A stretch of DNA of 64,000 nt from Scatophagus argus (GCF_020382885.2 NC_058493.1:21573499-21637498), one strand, 5' to 3'. Counted from the first letter of the stretch, positions 39,873 to 53,300 are shown. Program-made: numbers and translations. Notes: generated from the letters alone by a model not told the origin.

Positions 39873-42262
39873 TCATCTGCGCCAGGAGCGCGGCTCGTTG
39901 TCGTCCTCTTCCTCGTCATCATCCTGCAGCAATGCGTCGTCACTCAGCGACTCTTCCGGGTACTGACGGGAGAAAAACAAACACTGAGATTAGCGAGTTA
40001 CAATGATTGTAAAATGAACAAAAATGTAAAAAAATAATAATTTAATTATCAGCACTCAGTTTGCGACGCGTATTTCACATGTCTCAAGCAGGACTAAACT
40101 CTCAGTTTAAGAGCATCACACTGCAGACAGACCAAATGCACAATGACGGTATACAAAACACAAGACACATTAAGACAATCCCTGCTGTAATGTGTGTTGG
40201 CTCCATCTTGTGTTCTCCACGTGTAACAACAGGAGATAGGTAACCAAATAAGCTTTTCTGATGTATCAGAACAGAGAATATTCAAACATCTCCACTTAAA
40301 GTCAATATTTACAAGTATAAACATATGATCCATCCTGTCTTGTAAGGCTCATTATCAAATGTATGCAAAGTGAGAAAAGTCCACAAACCTCATCCTCCTC
40401 TGGTTCTGCCTCGTCAGCATCCACTGGACTGAGCGTCATGGCGGCCTTGTGCCAGGAGAGGCGTAAAGTGTGGTTGTTGAACCTCACCCCATGAAGAGCC
40501 GCCTGAAAATGGAAAGTACATGTTTAGAGGAGAATAAATGTGGAAAATGTGTTTCATTATTGGAACAGTAAACTCTAAAGACTGAATACTTGACTCAGGT
40601 TGACTCACCTGCTCTGCTTCCGCTCTCGACTTGTAAGTGATGACTGCAGACAGGTTGTTTTCATCAATCTGGCAATCTTCAATCTCTCCAAATTGCTTCA
40701 AAATTGTGAACACACAACATTTTGGTCACTTTACAAAATGACTCATTCAATCGCAATTATAAATGATTTTGTGCTGTTTTGTTTTCTACAGGTTGCTTTT
40801 AACATTGACGCTGCATTACTGAGTTCTTCGGAAAATGAGAACCAGTGCACAGCTGGATAAGTGTGACCATACTTGCCATCTGACACCCTGCAAGTGGATA
40901 TTATATATATATTTTTTTTATTAAAAAAAAATAATTAATTAATGAATTACTTCTCTGCATTTAACCCATCACTGATTGAAACACACACATGCAACATACA
41001 GTGAAACACAAGCAGTGGGCTGCATCAAATGCCTGGGGAGCATATATTGGGGGTTAAGTGCCTTGCTCAAGGGCACATCAGCCAGCTAATGGGGGGTGGG
41101 GATATTATCACTCCACCACACTCAAATTTTTCCTGCCCGTCCGGTGGGGGAATCGAACCAGCGACCTCACAAGCCGCTTCTCCAACCTCTAGGCCACGGC
41201 TGCCCCTTCTTAAAAGGTAAGAGTGAACGTGAGCTCAATATGAAGGTGAATTTTCACAGCAGTCAGTATATTCTTACTTGGACTTACTAGATATCCAACT
41301 TTAATTGTGTGCTGTTGCAATGTTGGTGGGTCACTTGCACTGTGCAGTTAAGCCCACCAGAGGACACTGTTGACTGTTTTTCGTCAATCAATAGTAATAT
41401 TTCAACATCCATGGTATTGGTGCTGAACAATTCATCATAATATCATCAAAAATTTAAATATAACCTTGTGCAATACCCAAAGTTCAGGAGCTGCAATATT
41501 TTTTTAATAGTCCAATGAGGATTGGAAATTTGAACTGACTGCTGCATGTAAGTCTGTTATGTGAGTCACAGTTTTAGGCTGACTTACAGCAAAGTGTGGC
41601 AGCAAGTCCACACGGTCTGTCTCAGTGAAACCAGAAATCTCCAGCGCTCGTGGTCGATGGTCCACGACTGCATGTAGAGGCACGCCTCTTCCCCGCCCTC
41701 TGGAGCCCCTTCCCCGGGCCCTGAGAGCACCACGGCCCCGAGTATGGACCCCCCGGCCTCTTCCTGGTGACAGGAGTCCCCTTTTGGCTGCCTGAGTAAA
41801 AACAACAACAGGGATGGAAAAAAAAAAGTCAAACAGAGCACAGATATCAGGTTGACATCTTGGTGGCAATTTGCATTTTAGCACTTAATTTTAAGCTGGA
41901 GGGCCAGTTTACTCTTTCAAGACCAAGTCACTACCTCAATCTGCAGCTGGGTGTACTTCATCTTCAACACAGCAGTGTCCTCTCCAGCCTGAGTCTTCTT
42001 GTACAGGTCCAGCTCTGCATCTAGCAGTTCCTTCTGTGCCTGGACATATACAATATCAGGTGAGACGACCTTGCAAGATGCAATGTAATAATTCAAGGGT
42101 AAATGGACAACCTGAGTCAAAACACACTAGTTGCATTTGACTTAGTACCATTAGATGAACAAATATACATCTTCTGTAATCTCAAAAAAATAAAAATGCA
42201 GAATGAAAGCTAGTTTAATACAAGTAAAATACTGATGAAAACTACACTGATGTGTGATACTG

Positions 42263-42316
<54 letters not shown>

Positions 42317-45300
42317 ACACTACACAAACGGGGAGTAAACAGTACCTGGGCCTTGCTCTTGGCAGTGCGTAGTGGGTTGCTGCTGCTTGAGATTCCCTTT
42401 ATCTCCTCTTGCAGCTTGGTGATACTCTTGGTCAACATGTCAAGTGTTTCCATGATCTTGGCTTTATCTTCTGCCTTCATTGCTTTGTTCTTCTCAAGTT
42501 TGGATATAAGGAGCTGCAGAAGATGGCAGCAGAAAAACAGACAATCGGTAAGTTAGACTTTTGTTTGTACTGCTTTCAATAGGGCACTTGGACAACTATA
42601 AAACACAATCATCAGCCACAGCTACCTACAACAGATTATTTTACCTTCTGTGTCTCAATGTGCTTCTCCAGTATTTCCTGTTTCTTCTTCCTCACATCCT
42701 GCTGTAGTCTTAGAGCTTCCTGTAAAAGGAATTATGGGAAATGATTAGGTTACTGCCTGCTGTTCTCACTGCCTCCACCATTTCTCATCATTCCCTCCAT
42801 TCCTCCTCTCACCTGCTTCTTCTTCAAGGCTTCCTCTGAGGTTTTCTGGGCTGCCTTCAGGGCAGCAGGATTGTACACAGTCTTTGTCAGGCCAACAGAC
42901 GTCGAAAAGACCTGAAAAGGGGACTAAAGGGATAACACAAAGCATTTATACAATTCCAAAGGAGAGAAATTCCAAAAGGAAAAACCATTAACTGTCAAAA
43001 GTGAGTGGGCACTTACTTTGTCAACAGGAGCTGTTGGTTTGGCAGAGAAATCCAAACGGTCCTTAACTGACATTTTGGAAGGATTCTGCACCAAAGGGGA
43101 AAAATACTTGCAGTTTATATACAGCTCCTCAAGATTCGGACAAGTACATGTGAAGAAGCACACACTCTACGCTCTTCCCTACACACATACCTGAGAGGCC
43201 AGGATGGAATCTTGGGGGGGCTCAGAGTTGGCACTGAGCATGGGTCCGAGGCGGTCTTTGACAGACTGCTTCAGAGACGTGGCTGAGGGCTGCTGAATGA
43301 CAAAGATGTTAGTAACATTTCATCTGGATTCATTCAGCTTTAGTGCATTTTAACACAGCCACCACAGCCTGTCCTGGACTGTGAGGTGTACCTGTAACAT
43401 TTATTTACTGGCTTCCTACAACAGCTAAAATAACTCAAACACAAAAACTGCTGAAAGACGCTATCTGGATTGTAACTGTGGGGGGAAGGCAGAGCTGGCA
43501 TTAATGAAGCAGGTTTTTCTAAGTGACAGAATGTGAAGGGCATTGCAGACCAATACTGTGGTGTGTAATGCCCAGTTTCACATGATTCAGAAAAGAAAAA
43601 AAACCACCCATGACGCAGGTGTTACATTTCACAGAGGAAAAATGACAAAGACGAAAACACAGCAAACTTGTGGATACACTGAAATACTCTCTATTTAAGC
43701 TGATGATGGCAAAGGAACTGTTTTCTCTGCCACTTCTTTAAAGGATTTCTCTAATCAAGAGATGACTGCTGCATGTTACCATCCAACAAAAGAAACCTCA
43801 ACAGTAAAACCTTAATGTATTCTAAATATTTTTTTCAAGTCTACTATATAAAACTATAACTATAAGTCTAATCATGCAAGATCTTGCATGCATGTTATTC
43901 AATTCTGGCCAGTTGTGCACTTGTACAATAAATTGTATCGAAGCAACATGCCAGCAAACCACAACAAAAAGCTTAAATGCAAGACTCATTGTAGAAACTG
44001 TTAAAACAATTTAGTTCAAAACATTTGCTTAACAAATAAATTGAGTCTCCCAAAAATCTTTTTTCCTTTTAAGTAAAAACTCGAAACACTAAGTGGTTTC
44101 GAGACTCACATGGAATTGACTTCACAAGTGCATCTTGTTTCAATATATTTATCCTTACTGGCAAATACTGGCAGCATTTGTTGTTTGTGTTAAGACAAAT
44201 GTTTTACAAGAACCACATGTTATGAATGAAAATTCTAAAATAAACTTTTTACCATGGCTGGCTGTGTCTGAGGCTGCTGCTGTGAGTTAGACTGGCCATC
44301 ATTCCCATCGTCACGAAACCAGTGCACCCTGATGAAGCGGTTGTTGAGAACGGCCTCTGTGCTTTGCACAGCTCGCTTGGCCTCGTCTGGAGAGGCAAAC
44401 TGGATCAGCGCACCTTCTGGGTCATTCTGGTAGGCCACCTGTTAAAAGAAATAAAAATGTTACTATGAGGCAGTCGACCAGCTGGTGTATTCAAACTTAA
44501 CTTCTTAAGTTATCGTATGAACACAAGAGGAACTATGATGTGACTTCCGCTTACTGTCCATCACAGTAAAAAAACAGTGCATGACAGCATTTGGAAGACA
44601 GTAGATAGTTTATTTTGTAGTACTTTTTAGGTACCTCAGATTCCAGGCCTTTAGTTCTCACTGGCATTTTCAATTTCATCCCTTGTTGCAGTACACAATA
44701 ACAAGATATTTTATTGAGTACTAACCATCAAAGCTGTGACGTTCATATCTACAGTACCACATAAGGACTGACCTGTAGGTTGACGATGGTGCCAAACTTG
44801 CTGAAATGTTCATTGAGTTTGCTGATGTTGTTGAGCTCAGGGGGAATCTGCCGAACCAGCAGCTTGGCGTTCGGAGAGAATGGGACTCTTTTGTGGTAAC
44901 CCTGGTGGTTTGGTTTGTTAAAGTTGGGTCTGAGCAGAAAAGAAAAATTGTCAAACAATTCAATGAGGAACATAGCTGAGTCAATATGTGCTTAACCAAC
45001 AACTCTGAAGGCAGCACATGACTTTTATTAAGACATTACGGGAAAAGGCTTACTTGTCAAACCAAGGTTTCTTGCAAGGGAGGCCTCCATCATGGGAGAC
45101 AGCTGGTCTCTTTCTTGAATCAGACTCCATAACGATCCTCATACTATTGTTTGGAATCTTATCTGTTCAGGGAAAAACTCTGACAGGTCAGCTCTGAGAC
45201 TACAACACAGCTAAAGGAAAAAAAGCTCACAACTCTGAGGCAAGACTTTTACAGAAACAGCCAAAACAGCAGCACTTACTACTGGTTTTCTCCTTGTTTA

Positions 45301-45591
45301 TAAAAAAGTAACAGGTCATTATATTGGCAAAAGTACTAAGCATACTGATGATAGTTGATGAGAGTACATGCATGTTGTAAGACAATATATTCAAAGCTCG
45401 GATTGTTCAGTTGATGTGAACAATACCTCTCTGCGGCTGGTCCACCTCCCCCATTGTGAGGCCAATCAGGTTGGGTCTCTGGGCATTGACTCTGTGGCGG
45501 TAGATCGGCCTGGAAGTATTAGTGATGCTGGGAGCCTCAGGATTGTACACATCTGACTCATAGTTGTCTGATCAGGGGAGGGGGAGAGGGG

Positions 45592-45659
<68 letters not shown>

Positions 45660-48359
45660 GAGAACTCACAAAACAGCACAACAAGGTACAGTAAGATAGT
45701 ACAAAGCTGAATTTGTAACAAAACCACTACCTGGGGTGAAGAGTGGCACTGGGGCCTGGGGAAGGGAGGGCCGCATCCCAGAAGTGACAATAGTGGGAAC
45801 AGAGCTGGTGATAGAATTGGGAGGAGCATCCATGCCTGATGGTTGCAGTGGAGGAAGCGGAGGAGGCGGACCTGTGTGAGACAGAGTAAAACAAAAATAC
45901 AATTTATTTACATTTTAATTGGCATTTGAAAAAAAGACTGTTATTCCTTTCATTCACCTTAACTGATTGCCCCTTCTCTGAACCCATGTGTCAGAACAAA
46001 TAAACTCAAATTTCAGAGAAATCTGGATTCCTACCTGCAACAGGTGGAAGGCTGGGTGGGAGCGAGCCCGGTGGGGGCACAGGGGGCCGCATGTTCACTG
46101 GTGGGGGGTTCATGAGAGGTGGTGGTGGAAGGCCTGGGGGTGGTGGTGGATCCACTCCTGGCATTGGCGGAGGTTGGAAGGGCAGCATATTGGGCAAATT
46201 GACATCCTCCACCACAACTGGGTCACTTCCATGGTCAAAAGGACACATGTCCCCTCTCATGCAGAATCCCTTTTCTGGAAAAGACAGCAGACATATGTAG
46301 AACATCAAACACACATAACTAAAAACAATAAATACTGCCAGGCTACACACAAAAAAAATTCAATTAGCTTTCCCTACCATCATAGTCCCGACATCGCTTC
46401 CTCTGTTGAGGGGGTAGTCCCCTATTAAAAGGACCACGATCAACAGGGGGCTCAGGGCGGAAGTCTGACCAACTCTCCGTGGTGTTGTTACTGTGATGAT
46501 GGGTGGGGGCGATGACTGTAATGGTGCTGCTCAGTGTTGGCACAGGGAAATGTGACGTGGTCGCAGTGGAGACCAGGACTGCTGGGGTGTAGTTATCGCT
46601 ACTTTCTGACCTGTGATCATGATCATACTTCAACTTCCCAGAATCTCGTTCTGCAAATAGACAAGAATTGCCAAATATAAAAGTGAGGTAATGGTAATTA
46701 TGGCATGCATACCTGCGAGAAACCAGACCTGTCTGTGTTGTCGACTGATGATAAGCTGTCTGAGCTGCTATCACTATGTGTCAACTCAACGCCAATATGT
46801 CATTAAATCAGATATAATTCATAAACAAAAACAGTTAACGCTGAAGAAAACCAAATACACCTATATAAAACCAGACAAACACGTGAGGTAATCTTTGAGT
46901 TTAAGAAACCCTTTTGTCGGCTGTAATCTGTATGGAAACACAAAGTTCAGCGACAAAACGGGATCAAAGTTCAAATGAAAATGAACTTTGAGCACACTGC
47001 AAGATCCAAAAGTAGTGTTTTGAAACTTAAGTTTTGGTGTTACTGCTCCTTTAACAGAAAAAGGTTTAAATTGGCACAAAGTGATTCCGCTGGTAGTGGT
47101 AACTTGCAGCCTTAGATTATGTTAGATCCATCAGTCATGTTCTTACCTCTGCTCCTGGTTCTGGAGCGGGTTCTGCTGTGTGACCTGCTCCGGCTGCGAT
47201 CTCGATCCCTATCTCTATCCCTGTCTCTATCCCTATCCCTCTCTCTGTCGCGGTCTCGCATGCGATCCTTGCTCCAACTCCGGCTGCGGCTACGACTATA
47301 ACTACGACTGCGGCCTCTCCTGCGATTGTACCGATCGCGGTAAGAGTCCCTCCTTGGTGGGTTGCGTTCATAATCCCTCTTCCTTGGGCGGTCATCTCTC
47401 TTACGGTCATCTCCTCTCCTTAAAATGTGAGTAAGCAAAGACATGACAATTAGTGAAAAGTAAATACAAGATGAATTAAACAGATCTGAAAGAGGCCGTT
47501 GTGCACACCTGCTATCTCTGCTGTAGCGTGAGCTTGATTGCAGAGGACTGTGATTCATTCGCCGAGGAAACTTCTTCTCCCGCTCTTCCTCCCGATTTGT
47601 CTGAACCTAAAAAAGTAAAATCGCATAAATATTGCTGGTCTAAGATGGCTACTAACATGGGAGGTCTTCCATATTGTTTGGTGCCATTGAGTGCACATCT
47701 TTAGATATTCGACCTCTTGGAAATTTTAGACCTTATAAGAATATTACCTCATCTTTTTTCTGCTCATCTTTCTCCACTTTGACTACAGAGGATTGCTGCT
47801 CTGGCTGGGGGAGGTAGTTTTTGTTGTTAATGGCTTCAAACAGCTTGTCCACAAATGGCTGGGTCTCTGAGAAAAGGTGTAAAATTGAGATGAGTAAAGT
47901 GCAAATTAAAGACTACATGCTGATATACAGGTAACTAACAAGCAGAATTAATCGATAAATCAAAGAGGCTAACAAAGTAACGCTTTCACGTAACGGGGAT
48001 TAATTACCTTTCTGAAGAAATACATCCAACTGGTCTATACACAGGGCTTTAAGTTCCTTTTCACTTTTGTCTTTCTTCACCAAAGCAACAACATACTTTG
48101 CAAGGGCAGAAGGGTCTGCATCACAGCTGGAATTTGTGAAGAAAAAAAAGAAAAGCATAAGGAACACGAACGTCTGAATAAATATGTAATCGGTAACTGA
48201 TGATATCTCAGGCATTACGTGTAATTTACTCAGTGTTTATTTGAAATAACGTGTTACAGACTGAGCTAGAGTGGTGTGGCTAATAGCTAGCGTTACTTAC
48301 ATAGGCTCGAGAGTATCAGACAGCCATGTTTTCAAGGCATCAAGGTTTTCAATGATCAT
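39873..48359 (-). CDS. rbm26: RNA-binding protein 26 (complete, 22 coding exons)
   Basis: Predicted 1008-residue protein (human RBM26, as I recall, about 1007). Coding exons in order: 48359-48301, 48126-48008, 47866-47748, 47606-47509, 47418-47147, 46650-46378, 46274-46035, 45871-45731, 45567-45427, 45162-45054, 44929-44773, 44438-44253, 43292-43191, 43085-43017, 42911-42813, 42719-42645, 42513-42346, 42039-41935, 41791-41588, 40695-40609, 40502-40389, 39962-39873. All introns are GT-AG and phases agree. Domains: PWI-like N-terminus (1-75), Arg/Asp/Ser-rich region (132-222), CCCH zinc finger with Cys309, Cys318, Cys324, His328 (C-x8-C-x5-C-x3-H), proline-rich stretch, RRM1 (about 546-620), coiled coil (about 696-844), Arg-Gly-rich stretch (about 853-881), RRM2 (about 891-960) and an acidic tail ending RSWRR. 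The ATG at 48359 has an in-frame stop 15 bases upstream. Known role: RBM26/27 act with ZC3H3 and the PAXT complex in nuclear polyadenylated RNA decay. Text such as QPSGMDAPPNS and MRGDMCPFDH matches RBM26 rather than RBM27. Confidence 0.95.
40900..41206 (-). mobile_element. tRNA-derived teleost SINE in an RBM26 intron
   Basis: Minus orientation: head GGGGCAGCCGTGGCCTAGAG, A box at 41196-41182, B box GGTTCGATTCC at 41159-41149, body with CACCGGACGGGCAGGAAAAA. The conserved CCTTGAGCAAGGCACTTAAC block (about 41072-41053) is common to many fish SINEs. The low-coordinate end is A/T-rich. It sits in the intron between RBM26 exons 19 and 20. Confidence 0.75.
42264..42315. repeat. (TG)26 microsatellite in an RBM26 intron
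   Basis: A pure tract starting about 30 bases downstream of the exon 17 donor. In the RBM26 pre-mRNA it reads (CA)n, a sequence type bound by hnRNP L. Confidence 0.97.
43293..44252 (-). other. RBM26 intron 12
   Basis: A 0.96-kb AT-rich intron between the RRM1 exon and exon 13; no extra exon matching the human protein was seen. Confidence 0.65.
45576..45662. repeat. GA-rich microsatellite next to the RBM26 exon 9 acceptor
   Basis: GGGGA units then a nearly pure (GA)n tract. In the RBM26 transcript it reads as a long CU tract ending within about 10 bases of the exon 9 acceptor, serving as the polypyrimidine tract. Confidence 0.97.
47196..47250 (-). repeat. Coding hexanucleotide repeat (Arg-Asp) in RBM26 exon 5
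   Basis: GGGATA/GAGATA-type hexamers on the coding strand encode alternating Arg-Asp (RDRDRDRD) within the Arg-rich domain. Confidence 0.8.
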
Positions 48360-48860
48360 CTTAGATCCAAATTAACCTTCCTTCCCCCGCGGCCAGAGTT
48401 AACGCTAGCTGGGGTGACGTTAAATATCTGTTTAAAAGTGTATCCGAGATTAGCTGGTGAAACTATCCTCTTTTAGTCTTTGGCTAGGCTGTGGTGCTAA
48501 AACGACGTTAGCTAAACAGCCGCGATAACGTTGCCCAACTTAGCCACGTTAGCATATGTCGTTCCAGGGTACAAACGTGTTGCACGCTTCCTCCACTCTC
48601 GTAGTCAATTTATTATGGAGACGAAGGCTGGGTGAGTCTATTATTTATCAGCGCTCAACCAAGTAACTCTAAAGGCGATAAATGACTCGTATCCGTTAAA
48701 CTTATGGACCGTCCGCGCATCACTTGCTACTTTATCCCCTCTCACTAGCTAACCATGCCATTAGTGACTATTTACTTCCGCTTGTATTCTCGTTGGTAAA
48801 TTATCGCGAGAGGATTCCACAGGCATACGCGAGAGTTTCTTCGTGTCAGCCACTGAGGAT
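48360..48860 (-). promoter_or_regulatory. RBM26 5' UTR and TATA-less promoter region
   Basis: This stretch directly upstream of the RBM26 ATG is richer in CpG than its surroundings. It contains two copies of the CGCGAGAG/CTCTCGCG core (48805-48812 and 48828-48835), a palindromic promoter element typical of TATA-less housekeeping vertebrate genes. No TATA box is seen. The transcription start is inferred to lie roughly at 48550-48800. No opposing gene is seen, so there is no evidence that this is a bidirectional promoter. Confidence 0.55.
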
Positions 48861-49069
48861 GGCCCTGTAAAATCCTAATTAACTAAAATACAAAATTACA
48901 AAGTACCAACAACGATGAACCGATATTCCTCTTTACAGTTAACTTGCCTCAGTAGTAGTTTAAAGTTAGATTAAAAATAACAACTTTTTCTACTACAGCA
49001 ATGCATTTTAAAGGTTTTGTCGACCTTGACAAAGGACAACACACAATGTCAAAACAATAATTAGATCAT

Positions 49070-49075
49070 TTTATT
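49070..49075 (-). terminator. Candidate CYP27C1 polyadenylation signal
   Basis: A minus-strand AATAAA is followed about 25-45 bases downstream by a GT-rich stretch (TTGTGTGTTGTCC). It would end CYP27C1 with a 3' UTR of about 1.3 kb, leaving only a few hundred bases before the RBM26 promoter. Confidence 0.45.
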
Positions 49076-50392
49076 GTTTCCCGGTTTAACTGGAACTACA
49101 GTAAAAAGGTACAGATAGACAAAACAAAGATATAAAATGTTTCCACTTTCCTCCATGCAAACCAGTGTGATTCTTCAAAATGGTACAATCCAACAACTTG
49201 TCTCTTTCGCTTGCAAGACCTGTTCTCTAACATACATTATCTCGCTCAATAAAATCATAATTTAACTGATGCTCTGGTAAAAATATTTAAACAGTAAATT
49301 CAGAAAATACTGAACATCCTTTCTGAATCAAAATATGTCGTGTGAAAAAGTAGATATATGCCCACATTATTTGAGCATTAGAACTGCAATGATTAGTTAG
49401 TGTTAGTCCAAAGGAAAAAAGTTGTAAACTATTTTGATAATCATTTCAGTCAATTTTCATTTACAAATGTCAACCATTTGCTGGTTCCACCTTCTTAAAT
49501 GTGACGATTTGCCATTTGTCTTTGTCATTTATGATTGTAAATGAGGAGGCTTTGGGTTTTGGACTGTTGGGTGGGAAGCTGACATTCAATAGACTTCTGT
49601 AATAATAACAATAATAATAATAATAATAATAAGATAAGATGATTGAAGTAATTATTATTTGCAACCCTATTTATTTTAAAAAGCTACATGTCCTAACCTA
49701 GAATTATATATTTTAATTAGAAAATATTTTTTTAAAAAGTGTGTATGTATTATTTCATTCATATATACAATAAATGGAATAAAATAATGTAATACCAGTG
49801 TGAGTAAAAACATTGTGGTGCCAGGAAAAAAAAATGCAATCCGCAGCAAAATTTTGGTCTGAGAAACATTGTCAAAATAAAGCTCATTATATACATACTG
49901 TACCTCTTAAAACAGCTCATTTTCAATACATTCATGTTTGCCCTTCAACATTCTCAGTGAATTACTTTCTCAAAAACAGGTAGGAAACAGTGTGAGTGTG
50001 CACATTACATGCGTGCACATTAACACAAAATAATATAGTTTGAGTACCTAGAATATGGTTCATTTTTCCTCTCACTGCTTTGAATAGAATGAATGGCAGG
50101 AGTGACAGTCCAAACTGCATTGGTTTTCACTAAGTACAAATAATATACATACAAGAACAGCTTTAATCTTTACATTATCAGTCCAGTACTATTTTTGTGT
50201 CCTCCGCATTAAGAAACAGGAGAAGGTGAGACACATTTCTTGCCTGAGTAAAACCTCAGTCTCAGCTCACTATCTACAGTCTAACAGTGGAGCATGTACT
50301 AAAAGCAGTGTCTTAAAAATAAACAAAAAACAAACTAATAATGAATCAGCACTTCAAAACATACAATAAACCTTACAGAGATGAGTCTGCGT
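49076..50392 (-). other. Inferred CYP27C1 3' UTR
   Basis: AT-rich sequence between the CYP27C1 stop and the candidate poly(A) signal at 49070. It holds an AAT trinucleotide tract (49601-49631) and no convincing coding exon on either strand. Assignment as 3' UTR is inferred from position and the signal. Confidence 0.4.
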
Positions 50393-53300
50393 CTAGTTTT
50401 CTCTGTCGATGAACTGCAGGTGAATGGGGGTAGCGGGACAGAGCAGGCCGTGGGTTTTGGCTTTGACATCAGCAGTGAGAGGAGACACGCGAATGTCAAA
50501 CCTTTGAATGAGCTGCACAAGAAGCAAAAACACGGTGATGTCAATCAGATTGTTTTGATTCGTATGTACATTGTTTGTCTATAGAAGCCAAACATCTTCA
50601 GTAGTACAGTTTGGAACTGACATGCACTCTCTTGGATTGGCAGATTCAAAAATATTCAGAGACTGTGTGAGCTATGTGATTTGGGAAAAGTGGAAAGCGA
50701 GTCTCAGTTTTTACAATTTATAAGCTATGATGATTCAGAAATGTCGCTTCTCCATGTAATGTCCTGGCAAAACATTGAAGGTTTATGGTGTTTCACAAAA
50801 AATGGTATGATTGTTTAGTTTAGGCCCCTTAACCTGGTATCAAAAGCCTGGAAAGAAGGACAAAGGGGACTATTTCATTATTCACTGTGATCTCTGGATC
50901 TTCTGCATTTTGAATTTATTGTGTCTTGGGTATGCAGGACACAAAATTAAAACTTAATTCACTCATGCATGTAGTATGCAAGCAGTTAGTATTTAAGAGT
51001 GAATAAAATCCTTACCCTGGTGAGAGCTAGATGCATCTCTAACTCTGCTATTCTCCTGCCAATGCAGCTCCTGATGCCGTAGCCAAAGGGAATCGAGCCA
51101 AAGTTATCAACACGGTCTGTGGAATGTTTCCGAATCCAGCGATCCGGGCGGAAGTCGAAAGCATCGGGGAAGTTTTCTTCATCCAAAGATGTGGAGTAGT
51201 GACACAGGGCCAACTGAGTCTAGAGTGAGAAAAGAGAAAAATGTCTGCTGCGTAATGAAAACAGCTGGGGTATCGCACATGGATCTGTACAAGAGAGAAA
51301 TGAGTAATGCAGGATCATGTTACATCTGGTTCCACTGTAATGTTTTTGGCTGACTCTTATGGTCATACTTTTTCTTCAGCACATGCACACTCGTGAAGAC
51401 TTGTATCTATTGTGTCTCCAGAAGTCTTACCCCTCTGGGGATAAGGTATCCGCCCACCACCATGTCATCCTGGGTAATCCGTCCATTCCCTGGGAGAACT
51501 GGAAAAAGCCTGCTCCCAGAGAGGGGCACACAAAGACTGTTATTCAACAGCACCATACATTAATCCTCTTACAAAGTTTCATTCTAAGATAAAGAGACAC
51601 ACAGAGAAAGATAATGAACAAATTCAAGACACTTGTAAACATGCTGAACAAAGGCGAACCCTAATATTAAAAGTCTATTAAACTATAGCTGAACTGCTTC
51701 TAAATTTGCAAGGGAAAATCAACCAAAAACACGTGACACATCAACAACTAGAGAAGAAAAAGCTGGAGGAGTTTAAAAATCCAGTCTGTACCTGAGAGTC
51801 TCCTTGACCAGCCCTCTCACAAGGGGCAGACGAGGGACATCGTCAGCTGTGGCGACGGTTCCTGGTCCCAGAGTCCTCGTCACTTCTGTAAAGATTTGCT
51901 GCTGTATATGCGGGTGCCGTGCCAACAGGTAGCTGGCCCACGAAAGGGTGAAGGATGTCTACAAGAACAGAAAGGGCTTCTTGTAAATTTACATGTGGTA
52001 CATTACTGTCATTCATTAGCTCTTCCCTCAAATCTCTGTGGATATGCTGCCTTTTTTTCTTAATGTTTTGCAACAGATTTGACTGCAATGGCAGTTAATG
52101 TTAAGAGTTTCCATGACGTCAGTATTGAGAAACAGTGAGGGGCTTTGTGGGATAGGAAGCTAATTCCACGTGCTCAGCAGAAGCTCCGGTCCACTCTGCC
52201 ACCAGCTGCGCTCTCAGCCCTTTATCCCTCGTCTTGATCTCTCGCCGTTCGTTCTCATCCAGCCATACCTCGATTAAATGCACTCAGCTGTGACACACGC
52301 TTCATGGCATTACAGTGTGCTGTTTACATCAAACATGTGAGGATACACAGAGATATAAATAATCCTAATTAATTAGGAAATCACAGAAATTGAATGGAGT
52401 TGTAAGCCACTTCACCCTCCCTCTACTTTTTACATTTCAGCCGTATTATTGCTCGCTCTCTTGCTCCTCAATGCGCTCCCTCTGCCAACACAATCCACAC
52501 ATCTTGCGACACACCCTGATCATTTTCATTTCCTCTTTCCTTTATTGTAACCAACCTACGTACTCTTTTCACTTATCTTTCTGTTCCCAATTGTCTCAAC
52601 ACTTCCTTTTCCTGACTCCGGCGTCACTGACATTTTACTCACAGTGATGTGGTCAGATGAGCAAATGATATGGAAATAGGTGTCATCTTTCTTGTATTCA
52701 CATCCTGTCTTTCCTGACTACACTGTATGCTTTGTTGCCCAAGCCCACATCATACTTGTCTATATTTCCATCTGGCATGCTCGCTTTGATTCCCACATAT
52801 GTCAAGTGCACGGGTGGAAGAGGGGGCAGCTTTGTTTAATAGACCTCGGAGGTCAGTCTAAGGTCAGTATCTTCCGTGGACTAACTAATGAGCAAAAGAG
52901 TCTGTCCGTGTAGAAGCCTCGCCATCCTTTCCACCATCTCCCACCTCCCTCTTCCTCCCACTCTGTCATCACCCTCTCCCCATCAAACCAACTTGCACCC
53001 AATCAGCCCCAGCTGGGACAGATGCTGGCAACACCTCAGACAAAGCCAGAGAGGAATCTTATGACAAAAGCTCTCAAATTCTTTCCTTCCCCGCCTTATG
53101 ATGCCAGTTGCCGAATCTTTGCTGTCTCATGACAACATCCCCCTTCCTCAGGCCCACCCCCTTATTTCCCCTCCCCCTCCATCTCACCTCTGCCCAGTCC
53201 GTGTCATAACTCTGGCTGTGGCTAACGTGTCTTGACAGTTCTTGTGTGTGCTGAGTAAAGGCAAATGCACCACAGAGTAATGGCTCAGCGAAGTCCACCC

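Noticed and set aside
45466-45829. Ser-Leu-rich open frames across the GA repeat
   Set aside because: Microsatellite translation overlapping RBM26 exons 8-9 in the wrong frame.
46091-46300. Gly-rich plus-strand frame opposite RBM26 exon 7
   Set aside because: Antisense of the proline-rich coding exon; no splice signals or family resemblance.
47112-47434. Plus-strand open frames opposite RBM26 exon 5
   Set aside because: Shadow of the Arg-rich exon; composition is the mirror of its codons.
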